A DNA stretch of 64,000 nt from positions 27,399-91,398 of the forward strand of contig JAKPGL010000030.1 in NCBI GenBank assembly GCA_029550925.1, read 5' to 3'. Under the pieces are notes generated by a model. It saw only the letters and a program-made list of their open reading frames with translations, was not told where the DNA came from and searched no databases. Positions within the stretch are counted from its first letter, which is position 1, and the number at the start of each line of letters is the position of its first letter. Position numbers and translations under genes: made by a program. Of this stretch, positions 27,486 to 36,755 are shown one piece after another. This DNA comes from Planctomycetota bacterium (lineage in GTDB: Bacteria; Planctomycetota; Planctomycetia; Pirellulales; Thermoguttaceae).

Positions 27486-28508
27486 TTACTCGTTTTTTTC
27501 CACAATCCAGATATTGCGGAATCGCACCGGGCAGCCGTGGTTCTGGAGAAACAGGGGGCCTTTTTCGGGGCCTTCGGGCAACGGGGCGGCCCGTGTGGCG
27601 GAGGGCAATTCCACGTTTTCGTGGATCAGCACGCCGTTATGTCGGACCGTCATCCGGGGCCGCTCGACTAATTTCCCATCATGCCATTTAGCCGCCCGAA
27701 ACTCGATGTCATAGGTCTGCCAACTCAACGGTGGGAAACACATATTCACTTTTGGCCGGGCCACCCCATAAATCCCGCCGCATTCGTTATCCAGGCCCTC
27801 TAGGCCGAAACTGTCGAGGATTTGCACTTCATAGCGGGCCTGGGCATAGACGCCGCTGTTGCCGCGGCCTTGGCCCCGGGCGTACGGCATGAAAGGAGTC
27901 CGAAACTCTACGTGGATGGTGCAACTGCCAAACTTCTGTTTGCTCGTGGCGCCTTCCATCAGAAGGCCGTCCGGGGTCATTCGACCGCCCTGGAAGTGGT
28001 CGGCGGTGGTCCCATCGAAAAGCACGACCGCTCCAGCCGGCGGCTTGGCGCCTAGGGTGGGACTGCGACGTTCGACCTTTTGCAGTTTGGCGATCTGCCG
28101 ACCATCCGCATCCAGCACCGTGATAACGCCGCCGCGGAGTTCGGCCTTTCGGCCCTCGGGCAAGGAGAAAACGATCCGATCTGTTTGACGCTGGCCGTCC
28201 GTTTGGACCTTCTCGCTGCCGTCCCAACCATCGCCCGGCAGGCCGCCGGGATAGCCAACGGCATGAAATTTGCCGTCTCCCAGGGCGATCACCTGAGCGC
28301 CATATTTCACAGGGCCGGAGTCGGTCTGCACCTGACCCACGTATTCCCCCTGGTCGGCAAAATCAGGACCTGCCTGAGCCGGGTCGGTAAATACCTTCGG
28401 CGAGGCAGGCTGCCCGGCCGAGAGGGGACGTACGCCCATCAGCCCAAGCCAACCGCTCGCTACCCCTACCGAAAACACCAGCACACTTGCCACAGCCGCT
28501 CGTCGCAT
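27486..28508 (-). CDS. DUF1080 / 3-keto-disaccharide hydrolase-like protein
   Basis: GAVVLFDGTTADHFQGGRMTPDGLLMEGATSKQKFGSCTIHVEFRTPF...GRGNSGVYAQARYEVQILDSFG. Confidence 0.85.
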   Translation of the reverse strand: MRRAAVASVLVFSVGVASGWLGLMGVRPLSAGQPASPKVFTDPAQAGPDFADQGEYVGQVQTDSGPVKYGAQVIALGDGKFHAVGYPGGLPGDGWDGSEKVQTDGQRQTDRIVFSLPEGRKAELRGGVITVLDADGRQIAKLQKVERRSPTLGAKPPAGAVVLFDGTTADHFQGGRMTPDGLLMEGATSKQKFGSCTIHVEFRTPFMPYARGQGRGNSGVYAQARYEVQILDSFGLEGLDNECGGIYGVARPKVNMCFPPLSWQTYDIEFRAAKWHDGKLVERPRMTVRHNGVLIHENVELPSATRAAPLPEGPEKGPLFLQNHGCPVRFRNIWIVEKNE

Positions 28509-28938
28509 CGTCTTGCCTCCTCGATAGGACAAAGATTCTGGAATGATCCTACCGGTTTTAACCGGAGCAGACCGGTAAGGACACTCCCTTCCAAGAAACG
28601 CCGCTTCGGGAACGGTGGTTCGGTGGGCGATCATCGGCCTACTCTCGGTGGGACCGCCAAGGGGCGTCTTCCCAGAAGCGGCAAACTGCTTTTATTGTGG
28701 TTTGTCGGCTGGAAGGATGCAAGACGCTGAGGGCCATCTTCAGCGTTTACAGAGGAAAAGGGTTTCGATACAATGGACCCTAGCGCACCATAAGGAACGG
28801 AAAAAAACCGAAATGGATCGCCGAGGAGAGGAGAAATCTCGACGATCTTTACGCCGGGATTTCGGGGCAGGGGGGAAGAGTGGAAGACAGCGGAATCTGT
28901 TTGACTTTGGGCGTCCGTAGAGGCAAAGGAGGATTGCC

Positions 28939-29685
28939 ATGGAATCTCTTGCGAGGATGATCGGTTGGTTGGCGATGGGGATATTTTTGGTAAGTGTAGG
29001 GTGCGGCCAGCAGGAAAAGCCGTCGGCAACAGGACCGGGGGGAAAGCCTGAGAGCGGCGCTCAGGTGGGCCAGCAGAGTCCTGCAACGCCCAGTGGGCCG
29101 GAGCAGCCGGGCGGTCCCTCCGAAACCGTCTTGCCGACCAAGCAGCCGTCCCCGCCGCCGCCGCCCACGATTCCCAAAGTGGCCATGGATCAAACCCGTC
29201 GGTCCACCTTCCGCGTCTGGGTTGGGGATCAACTGCCGGCCGGACAACTTTTGGACCTCCAAGGCCGACAAGTCGCCCTGGAAAGCCTGTGGGGAGAGAA
29301 ACTGACGATCGTGGTGTTCTGGAACTCCCAGAGCCTTTCGGGCCTTCAGCAGTTGCAAGATTTGGCCAAGGACTTGCTTCCCAAGTATCAGGAAAAAGGG
29401 GTTCGGGCCGTGGCCGTCCATGTAGGCGGCGAGGCTTCGGAGGTCCAGAAGGTGTTGCCGACGGCGGCCTCTGGCTTGCCGGTACTAGTGGACCCCAACA
29501 GCGCCTATTTTACTCGGATCGCTCAGCCGTCGGCCAAGGGGGAAGTTGAACTACTGCCCCGCACCTACGTGGTTGATGCTCAGGGCAAAGTCCTGTGGTT
29601 AGACATCGGTTATACAGAGTCCACCCTTCGGGGCGTCGAAATGAGCATCCGCGCGGTGCTGGGGCCGCTGGAAACTGGCAGATAG
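28939..29685 (+). CDS. Putative lipoprotein with TlpA/redoxin-like thioredoxin fold
   Basis: FLVSVGCGQQEKPS lipobox; LTIVVFWNSQSLSGLQQLQDLAKDLLPKYQEKGVRAVAVHVGG; LPRTYVVDAQGKVLWLDIGY. The active-site CxxC is absent (NSQS). Confidence 0.7.
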   Translation: MESLARMIGWLAMGIFLVSVGCGQQEKPSATGPGGKPESGAQVGQQSPATPSGPEQPGGPSETVLPTKQPSPPPPPTIPKVAMDQTRRSTFRVWVGDQLPAGQLLDLQGRQVALESLWGEKLTIVVFWNSQSLSGLQQLQDLAKDLLPKYQEKGVRAVAVHVGGEASEVQKVLPTAASGLPVLVDPNSAYFTRIAQPSAKGEVELLPRTYVVDAQGKVLWLDIGYTESTLRGVEMSIRAVLGPLETGR

Positions 29686-29756
29686 GGCCTCGACCTTGAG
29701 CGAGGTTATGCGTCTGCGGCCGATAAAAGGGGGGGATCGTAAGGGGAGAGGGAGCG

Positions 29757-30887
29757 ATGAAAGATTGGATTTCGGGCGCCATGTTTTTGGAAGACGAACA
29801 TAAAACTCCCGAAACGCCGTCTTTGGGCGTCAAAGGACGTGGTTTTACGTTAGTGGAACTTTTGGTGGTGATTACGATCATTGGGATTTTGATTGCACTA
29901 TTGTTGCCGGCGGTGCAGGCGGCGCGCGAGGCGGCGCGGCGAGCACAATGCATCAACAATCTCAAGCAGATCGCCCTGGCTTTGCACAATTACCATAGTA
30001 CCTATAAAATCTTCCCGCCCAGTTCGGTTTGGCGGCCCGGTACGGCCGACAACATCCAGCGCCTGAACAACCCCAATTTGAGCGAAAATTGGGTCATCCT
30101 GATATTGCCCTTCTTGGAACAACAGGCTCTGCGGGACGCCTTTGATTTGAGCCGATATATTACCGATCCGGTCAACGAGCGGCCTCGCGGCACCGCGCTT
30201 TCGGTGATGTTGTGTCCTTCCGACGCTTATAACCGGACGCCTTACAACGGAAGCCAATACAACCAGGGGGCCAATTGGGCGAGGGGCAACTATGCGGCCA
30301 ATGCGGCGTTGGGGAAGATGACCGTCAATGGACATACCGGCTACGGCGGTACGGAGAGTGCGGCCACGGACGCATCGTCCGGTTGGCGGCATCCGCTCAT
30401 TCGCGGCGTGATGGGGGCCAATACGTCGGTCTCGATCGACGAAATTCGGGATGGAACCAGTCAGACGATCCTGGTGGGCGAGATTCGGGCTGGCGTGGTA
30501 CCGATCGATCCCCGCGGCGTGTGGGCCATGAGCGGCGGATGTCCTAGCGCCCTCTGGTCGCATGGATATATCGGCGACGCCAACGGCCCGAACGCACCGT
30601 ATCTTAACGCCGACGACACGAACGGGTGCAGTGATACACGGTCGGCCGTCGGCGGCGCCGAACGCCTCGCACAAATGGGGATGCCTTGTGCGGAGGGCAG
30701 TCGGCCCAATTATCAACAGGCGGCCCGCAGTATGCATCCGGGCGGCATTCATGCGGCCATGGCCGACGGAAGCGTCCACTTCATCAGCGATTACGTCCAA
30801 ACCGGAACCTCTCAAACCAACCTGGGCGTGTGGGATCGGTTGAACCTGTCGGCCGACGGCCTGCCGATGTCCGCAGGTTCATATTGA
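29757..30887 (+). CDS. DUF1559 prepilin-type protein
   Basis: [71 protein letters not shown]. Confidence 0.95.
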   Translation: MKDWISGAMFLEDEHKTPETPSLGVKGRGFTLVELLVVITIIGILIALLLPAVQAAREAARRAQCINNLKQIALALHNYHSTYKIFPPSSVWRPGTADNIQRLNNPNLSENWVILILPFLEQQALRDAFDLSRYITDPVNERPRGTALSVMLCPSDAYNRTPYNGSQYNQGANWARGNYAANAALGKMTVNGHTGYGGTESAATDASSGWRHPLIRGVMGANTSVSIDEIRDGTSQTILVGEIRAGVVPIDPRGVWAMSGGCPSALWSHGYIGDANGPNAPYLNADDTNGCSDTRSAVGGAERLAQMGMPCAEGSRPNYQQAARSMHPGGIHAAMADGSVHFISDYVQTGTSQTNLGVWDRLNLSADGLPMSAGSY

Positions 30888-31015
30888 GACGCCGAGCTTT
30901 CCCACAAAACGGAACTCGAAGACGCCATAGACGGCGCCCCCGGCGGCAAGGTATGATAAGAGGAAACTTCGTTGTCTTCTGAATCCGTGAAGGGTTTTTC
31001 TCACGAGTGATTTTT

Positions 31016-31795
31016 ATGCGTCCTTGGAAACTTGCTGAAACCAACTACGGTACGGTCAAACATCTTCATTACGAAACGGCGGTGATCCCTTTCGGGGCCA
31101 CTGAACCCCATAACCTTCATCTGCCTTACGGCATCGACACCCTGGAAGGGGAAACCGTGGGGGAGAAAATCTGCGAGGCGGCTTGGAATCGCGGGGCCAA
31201 AGTCGTGCTGCTGCCCACGCTCCCCTATGGAACCCAAACCAACCATATGCGGTTCCCTTTGGCCATGAACCTGAACCCCTCCACCTTGGCCTTGATCATC
31301 AAAGACCTGGTGGAATCGTTGGAAGCGACGGGGATTTTGAAAATCGTGATCTTAAACAGCCACGGCGGCAACGATTTCAAGTGGGTGCTGCGGGAACTCT
31401 ATGGCAAGACGAAGGCGCATCTGTTTTTGTGCAATTGGTACGCCATTTTTCGGGATGTATATCATGAGATTTTCCAGGAAGTGGACGACCACGCCGGCGA
31501 AATGGAAACGTCGTTTGCCTTAGCATATTTTCCGGAATTGGTTGGACGGAATCCGGACGGCTCCTTGGCGGCGGACCCGACGCCGCCGGCCAAGACCCGA
31601 TTCGAAGCGATTAACCGCGGCTGGATATCGATTACTCGGCCCTGGCACCTGCTGACGAAAAACGCCGGGGTGGGCAATCCTTTGGCCGCCGCCCCAGAAA
31701 AGGCGCACCGGATGATGGATGTGGTGGTGGAGCGGTTGGCGCAATTTTTGGTGGAGCTTTCCGCCGCCCCGTTGGACGAACGATTTCCCTACTAA
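31016..31795 (+). CDS. Creatininase family protein
   Basis: VIPFGATEPHNLHLPYGIDTLEGETVGEKICEAA; LNSHGGNDFKWVLREL; HAGEMETSFALAYFPELV. Confidence 0.85.
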   Translation: MRPWKLAETNYGTVKHLHYETAVIPFGATEPHNLHLPYGIDTLEGETVGEKICEAAWNRGAKVVLLPTLPYGTQTNHMRFPLAMNLNPSTLALIIKDLVESLEATGILKIVILNSHGGNDFKWVLRELYGKTKAHLFLCNWYAIFRDVYHEIFQEVDDHAGEMETSFALAYFPELVGRNPDGSLAADPTPPAKTRFEAINRGWISITRPWHLLTKNAGVGNPLAAAPEKAHRMMDVVVERLAQFLVELSAAPLDERFPY

Positions 31796-31960
31796 AACCG
31801 TTTTCTTATCCGTTGGGAAGGCGGTTGCCTTGGGACGCGAACAGGAGGGAAGGGGGATTTCGGTTTTTCGCCTTTTGCCGCTTCCGTTTTTGGGGGAGGA
31901 GAATGTACAATAGAAGGAAATAGAGAGGGTATGTTTCGCCTTGGGTTTAGGTGAGGAGAA

Positions 31961-32395
31961 ATGGCGAAATCCAATCAAGAGTCAGCCAAAAAGCGATCCA
32001 GTCGAACTTCCGTCGCCCTTCAACGGGCGGTCCGAGCGGCCCAGGCGGCCGAAGAAACCCGCGGTCGGGACGTCCTTGTCCTCGATATGCGTAAACTGAC
32101 GACTCTGTTTGACTATTTTATATTGGCCACCGGAACAAGCCGACGCCAACTCCACGCTATGAGCGAACAGATCGACCAGGTCCTACAGACCGAAATGGGC
32201 GACCGTCGGATCGGACTGGAAGGCTACGAAGAAAGCCGATGGATCGTCATGGACTACGGGGATGTCGTGGTGCATCTGTTTGACGAGGAAACCCGATCCT
32301 ATTATGCTCTGGAAGAATTGTGGACCCAGGCCAAGCGCGTTCCTTGGCAACGGGTCCTTGCCCGCCTCGGATCGGCCGAAAAAGCGGCGCAATGA
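31961..32395 (+). CDS. rsfS: Ribosomal silencing factor RsfS
   Basis: LVLDMRKLTTLFDYFILATGTSRRQLHAMSEQI...GLEGYEESRWIVMDYGDVVVHLFDEETRSYYALEELW. Confidence 0.95.
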   Translation: MAKSNQESAKKRSSRTSVALQRAVRAAQAAEETRGRDVLVLDMRKLTTLFDYFILATGTSRRQLHAMSEQIDQVLQTEMGDRRIGLEGYEESRWIVMDYGDVVVHLFDEETRSYYALEELWTQAKRVPWQRVLARLGSAEKAAQ

Positions 32396-32519
32396 TCCCC
32401 TCTGGTTTGTACTGAGTGCCGTTCAGGAGTCTTTCGGCGGTCAGAAGGAATCGATCGGCTTGAGGGAGGTCCGGGGTCTTTAGCGGCGGTTTTTATATAT
32501 ATAGTTATATTGTGATTTT

Positions 32520-34520
32520 ATGTCCATCCTTACAGAATTGAAACGTCGGTTTGAGGACGCGTTGCGGTCCTGGGCGGCAGAGGCTAGGGACCTGTTGGAA
32601 ATGATCCGGCCGAGTCAGGAGGAGCGGTTCGGCGATTATCAGGCGAATCTGGCGATGCCCTTGGGCAAACGCCTTGGCCGACCGCCCCGGGAAATCGCCG
32701 CCGAACTGGCGGCTCGGTTGGATGTGTCCGACATGGCCGAACCGCCGGAAATCGCCGGGCCGGGGTTTATCAACTTTCGGCTGCGAACCGACTGGCTGGC
32801 CGAACAATTGACCCGCGCAGCGGCCGATCCCCGACTCGGGGTCCCCTTGGTCAGCTCGCCGCGGACCTATGTGATCGACTATTCCGCTCCGAATGTGGCC
32901 AAACCCATGCACGTGGGCCATATCCGCTCCACCGTCATCGGCGACGCCTTATGCCGAATGCTTCGGTTCATGGGCTGCCGCGTCATCAGCGACAACCACA
33001 TCGGCGACTGGGGCGTCCAGTTTGGCATGATTCTGTACGGATACAAGCATTTTCTCGATCCGGAGGCGTACCGTCGGCAACCGGTGCAGGAGTTGGCTCG
33101 TCTGTATCGACTGGTTCGCCTGCTGATGGACTATCAGGAGGCCAAGGCGAAATTGGCCGAGGGCCGACTCCAGGCTCGCATTGCCGAACTTCAGTCGCAC
33201 TTTCCCCAACCCCTCTCGGCAGGTTCCGGCCAGTCGAACCCGGCCCAATCTTCCAAAACTTCCCTATCTGGCAAAGAGGCGCCCGTAGCCCGGGCGATGA
33301 AAAAAGAACTTGCCGAGTTAATCGAAGAACAAGCGGAGCTGGAGAAAAAGACGGCTCAGGTCGAGCAATCGGCGGAGTTGGCCCGTCTGGCCGCCGAACA
33401 TCCGAACTTGGAAAGCCGCGTGCTTGCCGAGACGGCCAAACTGCACGCAGGCGACCCGGAAAACCGCCGACTCTGGCAAGAGTTTTTGCCCCATTGCCTG
33501 GCGGAGTTGGACCGGATTTACCAGCGTCTGGGCGTCCAGTTCGACTGGACCTTGGGCGAAAGTTTCTATCACGACCGGTTGGCCGGCTTGGTGGAGGAGC
33601 TTTTGGCCCGGGGATTGGCCCGAATCAGCGACGGCGCCGTCTGCATCTTCTTGGACGGTTTCGATACTCCGATGATCATCCGTAAACAAGACGGCGCGTT
33701 CCTTTACGCCACTACGGACTTGGCCACCTTGCAATATCGGATGGAAACCTGGCGTCCGGACGCCATCCTGTATGTGGTCGATCATCGGCAGAGTCTGCAT
33801 TTTCAGCAACTGTTTGCTGTGGCTCGGCTGCTCGGTTACCGCGATGTGGAGCTTCAGCATATCAGCTTCGGCACGGTTTTGGGCGAAGACGGCCGACCGT
33901 TCAAAACGCGAGAAGGCGACCTGGTGGGCTTGGAAAGTCTGCTGGACGAGGCCGTGACGCGGGCCTTGAAAATCGTTTCCGAAAACGACGACGCCAAGCC
34001 AGACGGACCGGAACTTTCTTCTGAGCAACGGGCCGAGATCGCCGAACGAGTCGGCATTGGCGCGGTCAAGTACGCCGATCTGTCCCAAAACCGAACAAGC
34101 GATTATGTGTTTAGCTATCCGAAAATGCTGGCGCTGAGCGGCAATACGTCCGCCTACATGCAATACGCCTACGCCCGAGTGCGAAGCATCTTCCGCAAAG
34201 GCGGCGTCGAGCCGGAATCGCTGCGGAATTCCGGCGCCCCCATTCTGCTGACCACGCCGCCGGAACGCGACTTGGGACTGGCCCTGTTGCGGTTTGGTGA
34301 AACCTTGGAACTGGCCCTGCAAGATTATCGGCCGAATCTGCTGACGGCGTATCTCTATGACTTGGCCAACCGTTATTCCGCCTTCTTTGAACAGTGTCCT
34401 GTGCTCAAGGCCCAACCGGATTCCCTACGCACAAGCCGACTCCTCCTGTGCGATCTCACGGCGCGGACCATCCAAAAAGGCCTGGAGCTTTTGGGCATCG
34501 AGGTCGTCGAGCGGATGTAG
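32520..34520 (+). CDS. argS: Arginyl-tRNA synthetase
   Basis: VIDYSAPNVAKPMHVGHIRSTVIGDALCRMLRFMGCRVISDNHIGDWGVQFGMI; TSDYVFSYPKMLALSGNTSAYMQYAYARVRSI. Confidence 0.97.
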   Translation: MSILTELKRRFEDALRSWAAEARDLLEMIRPSQEERFGDYQANLAMPLGKRLGRPPREIAAELAARLDVSDMAEPPEIAGPGFINFRLRTDWLAEQLTRAAADPRLGVPLVSSPRTYVIDYSAPNVAKPMHVGHIRSTVIGDALCRMLRFMGCRVISDNHIGDWGVQFGMILYGYKHFLDPEAYRRQPVQELARLYRLVRLLMDYQEAKAKLAEGRLQARIAELQSHFPQPLSAGSGQSNPAQSSKTSLSGKEAPVARAMKKELAELIEEQAELEKKTAQVEQSAELARLAAEHPNLESRVLAETAKLHAGDPENRRLWQEFLPHCLAELDRIYQRLGVQFDWTLGESFYHDRLAGLVEELLARGLARISDGAVCIFLDGFDTPMIIRKQDGAFLYATTDLATLQYRMETWRPDAILYVVDHRQSLHFQQLFAVARLLGYRDVELQHISFGTVLGEDGRPFKTREGDLVGLESLLDEAVTRALKIVSENDDAKPDGPELSSEQRAEIAERVGIGAVKYADLSQNRTSDYVFSYPKMLALSGNTSAYMQYAYARVRSIFRKGGVEPESLRNSGAPILLTTPPERDLGLALLRFGETLELALQDYRPNLLTAYLYDLANRYSAFFEQCPVLKAQPDSLRTSRLLLCDLTARTIQKGLELLGIEVVERM

Positions 34521-34594
34521 CGGTGCGTTGTTGAGGTTTCTCTTTGGGCGTCAGAAACAGCCGCCTCCTTGGGGTGGCAAATGCGGCGCAGAGT

Positions 34595-35827
34595 TTATTT
34601 CTTTTTTCCCAGCAATTTTTCTTCGGCGGCGATGGCTTGAAGGATCAAGGTGCGGCTTTTGGAGTTGCGGGCCGCCTCTTTGGCTAATGTAAGGGCTGCC
34701 TGGGCGTCGGCTTGACGGCGGCTCCGGACCGCCTCATCGGCCAGGTTCAGGCTCAAAAGGACCACATCCCGATAGTGGAGCGGAGAGCGGGCGCCCTCGG
34801 CGGCCTTTTTAAGCATTTGGAGTTTCATTTGGATGAGGTCCACGTTGTACAGTTCGGCCATTTGTTCGATGGCCGAGGCCGCTGTCCGCACGTCGCTGGC
34901 CGAGGCCGCCAAATCTCCAGCCTCCCGGAGCATGACAAATCGCTTGAGCGAATCGGAGTTCTTTTGTACATCTGACAGAAGTTTACGTGCCAGTTCCTCT
35001 TTGGCCGACGGGGTCACGGCCCTGGCAAAAGATCGAGCATATTCCTCTTTCAGCTCTTTTTCCGCCTGTTGGAGCTGATCTTCTTTCGGCAGAGGGGGTT
35101 TTTTGGCCGCCGCCTCCGCCGCATCCAGCTCCGCCAACAGCGGACCGATGTCCAATCCCGCCCGCATCGCCTCCTCCCAAAGTTTACGGGCTTGGGCTGG
35201 GTCGCCCTTCTCGTCCACCGCCAAAAACGCCCCTATCGCTACTTTGGAAACGTTGTCTTTAGCGAGGGATCGCTTGGCCAAGGCCAAGACAATTTCACTA
35301 GGCATCGTCTCCCACCGGTAAAGCCGATTCACTCCTTCCACCCGAAGCGTCAGCCCCGCCGCCAACGGTTCCACCACGGCCGCCTTGACCTTTTTCATCC
35401 GGCCCAGTTCCACCTCAATCTCTTGGCCGGCTTCGAGCTTCTGGGCGCCTTTGATCGTTAGTTGCCAAAATTGCCGGAGATAATCCAGCAACGTCTCTAG
35501 CCGATCCACCTCTTGCTTTTCTTCTTCGCTGCGGGCGTTTTCCCGGGCCAATCGCAGGGCCTGAGAGGCTTGGTCCAACTGCCGTTTGGACATGCACCTG
35601 CGGGCGTCGGTTACCGCCGTTCGATATGCGGCGGCCCGCCGACTTTCCTCCGCCCACAGGGTGGAACGCCCCCCCACCCAAACCACCCCCACTTTTTCTA
35701 ATTCTAAAATCCCCTCACCTAGGGCGACGGCAAAAAAAATCCACCCGGCCAAAACATATCGCCCCCCAGCGATCTTCCCGGCGGCGCCGATTCTCGCCCC
35801 CTTTTGGTCCCAACCCAAGCTCTTCAT
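34595..35827 (-). CDS. Hypothetical exported protein, helical
   Basis: MKSLGWDQKGARIGAAGKIAGGRYVLAGWIFFAVALGEG N-terminus; Ala/Glu/Lys-rich helical body; no family recognised. Confidence 0.55.
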   Translation of the reverse strand: MKSLGWDQKGARIGAAGKIAGGRYVLAGWIFFAVALGEGILELEKVGVVWVGGRSTLWAEESRRAAAYRTAVTDARRCMSKRQLDQASQALRLARENARSEEEKQEVDRLETLLDYLRQFWQLTIKGAQKLEAGQEIEVELGRMKKVKAAVVEPLAAGLTLRVEGVNRLYRWETMPSEIVLALAKRSLAKDNVSKVAIGAFLAVDEKGDPAQARKLWEEAMRAGLDIGPLLAELDAAEAAAKKPPLPKEDQLQQAEKELKEEYARSFARAVTPSAKEELARKLLSDVQKNSDSLKRFVMLREAGDLAASASDVRTAASAIEQMAELYNVDLIQMKLQMLKKAAEGARSPLHYRDVVLLSLNLADEAVRSRRQADAQAALTLAKEAARNSKSRTLILQAIAAEEKLLGKKK

Positions 35828-35981
35828 CCGGCCCCTCCTTATGGAAATGAGGTTTCTAGGGCAACCAAAATGCATGCCCTTTGGGGACTCCCCCATCTCT
35901 CCTCTCGGATTTTCTCGATGATTGCCGGGGCAATCTTCCCTACCCTAGCCCCCCAAGGATTTCCATAGGCGAAGAGGCCCT

Positions 35982-36425
35982 TCATGTGGCGGCCAGTTGA
36001 ATCCGTGCGCCCTCCAACCGATGCGCCAACAGCTTAGCTACCTGCGTCATCAGCCGATACCCAAGAATCGGGTTCTCTTCGCAAAGTTGTCGAAGTTTTT
36101 CCGCTTGAATGGCGATCAAATGGGTGTCCTTGGTGGTGGTTCCGTAAGCCGTGGTTCGATATGGCTCCACCAAGGCCGACCAAACCAGCAAGTCCCCATC
36201 GACCAACGTGTCCACGGTGCGCATCTCGCCGCTGCCAAGAAGGTATTGAATGTTCACCTCACCTTGGACAATCACATAAAGATAGTTTGCCGGCATCCCT
36301 TCGTCAAAAAGGCGAGTGCCCGCCGGCGCCGTCCGCTCCTCCGCAATCATCGCAATCTGCTTGAGCAACGCCTCATTCAGCCCCGCAAAACTCTGAAACC
36401 GACGCAATAATTCCGGCGACACCAT
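35982..36425 (-). CDS. Cyclic-nucleotide-binding-domain protein without HTH
   Basis: LLRRFQSFAGLNEALLKQIAMIAEERTAPAGTRLFDEGMPANYLYVIVQGEVNI...DGDLLVWSALVEPYRTTAYG: CNBD beta-roll. A longer start is possible at 36485. Confidence 0.8.
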   Translation of the reverse strand: MVSPELLRRFQSFAGLNEALLKQIAMIAEERTAPAGTRLFDEGMPANYLYVIVQGEVNIQYLLGSGEMRTVDTLVDGDLLVWSALVEPYRTTAYGTTTKDTHLIAIQAEKLRQLCEENPILGYRLMTQVAKLLAHRLEGARIQLAAT

Positions 36426-36755
36426 CGCAGACCTCCTTCCATTAAGAAACTTCCAATACCTTCTATGCTCTCTTCTCCTGAGCAAAAATGACCCTATTAG
36501 CGATCCAAAATCGCCTGCCCACGGAGAACATCCTCGCTTTGACTATATCATATCCTGCCCCGCCGCTCAAGCAAACCACCACCAAGAAATCATCCCAGAG
36601 GGCAAAGCCTCGGACGTTAGTCCAAAGGTACGCTGGCGGGAGGCGGCGTCGAAGCTACGCCCGTAAGAGTGCGGCCTTATAATCCGCAATCGGCAATATA
36701 CGATCCGCGATAAACAATAAACCATCCGCCGTCCGCAATCAGGCGACCGAATTGC

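Noticed and set aside
32485-32519. A+T-rich tract upstream of argS as a special regulatory element
   Set aside because: Consistent with an ordinary promoter or leader; no T-box or other riboswitch features seen.
33318-34415. 365-aa minus-strand ORF
   Set aside because: Antisense to argS.
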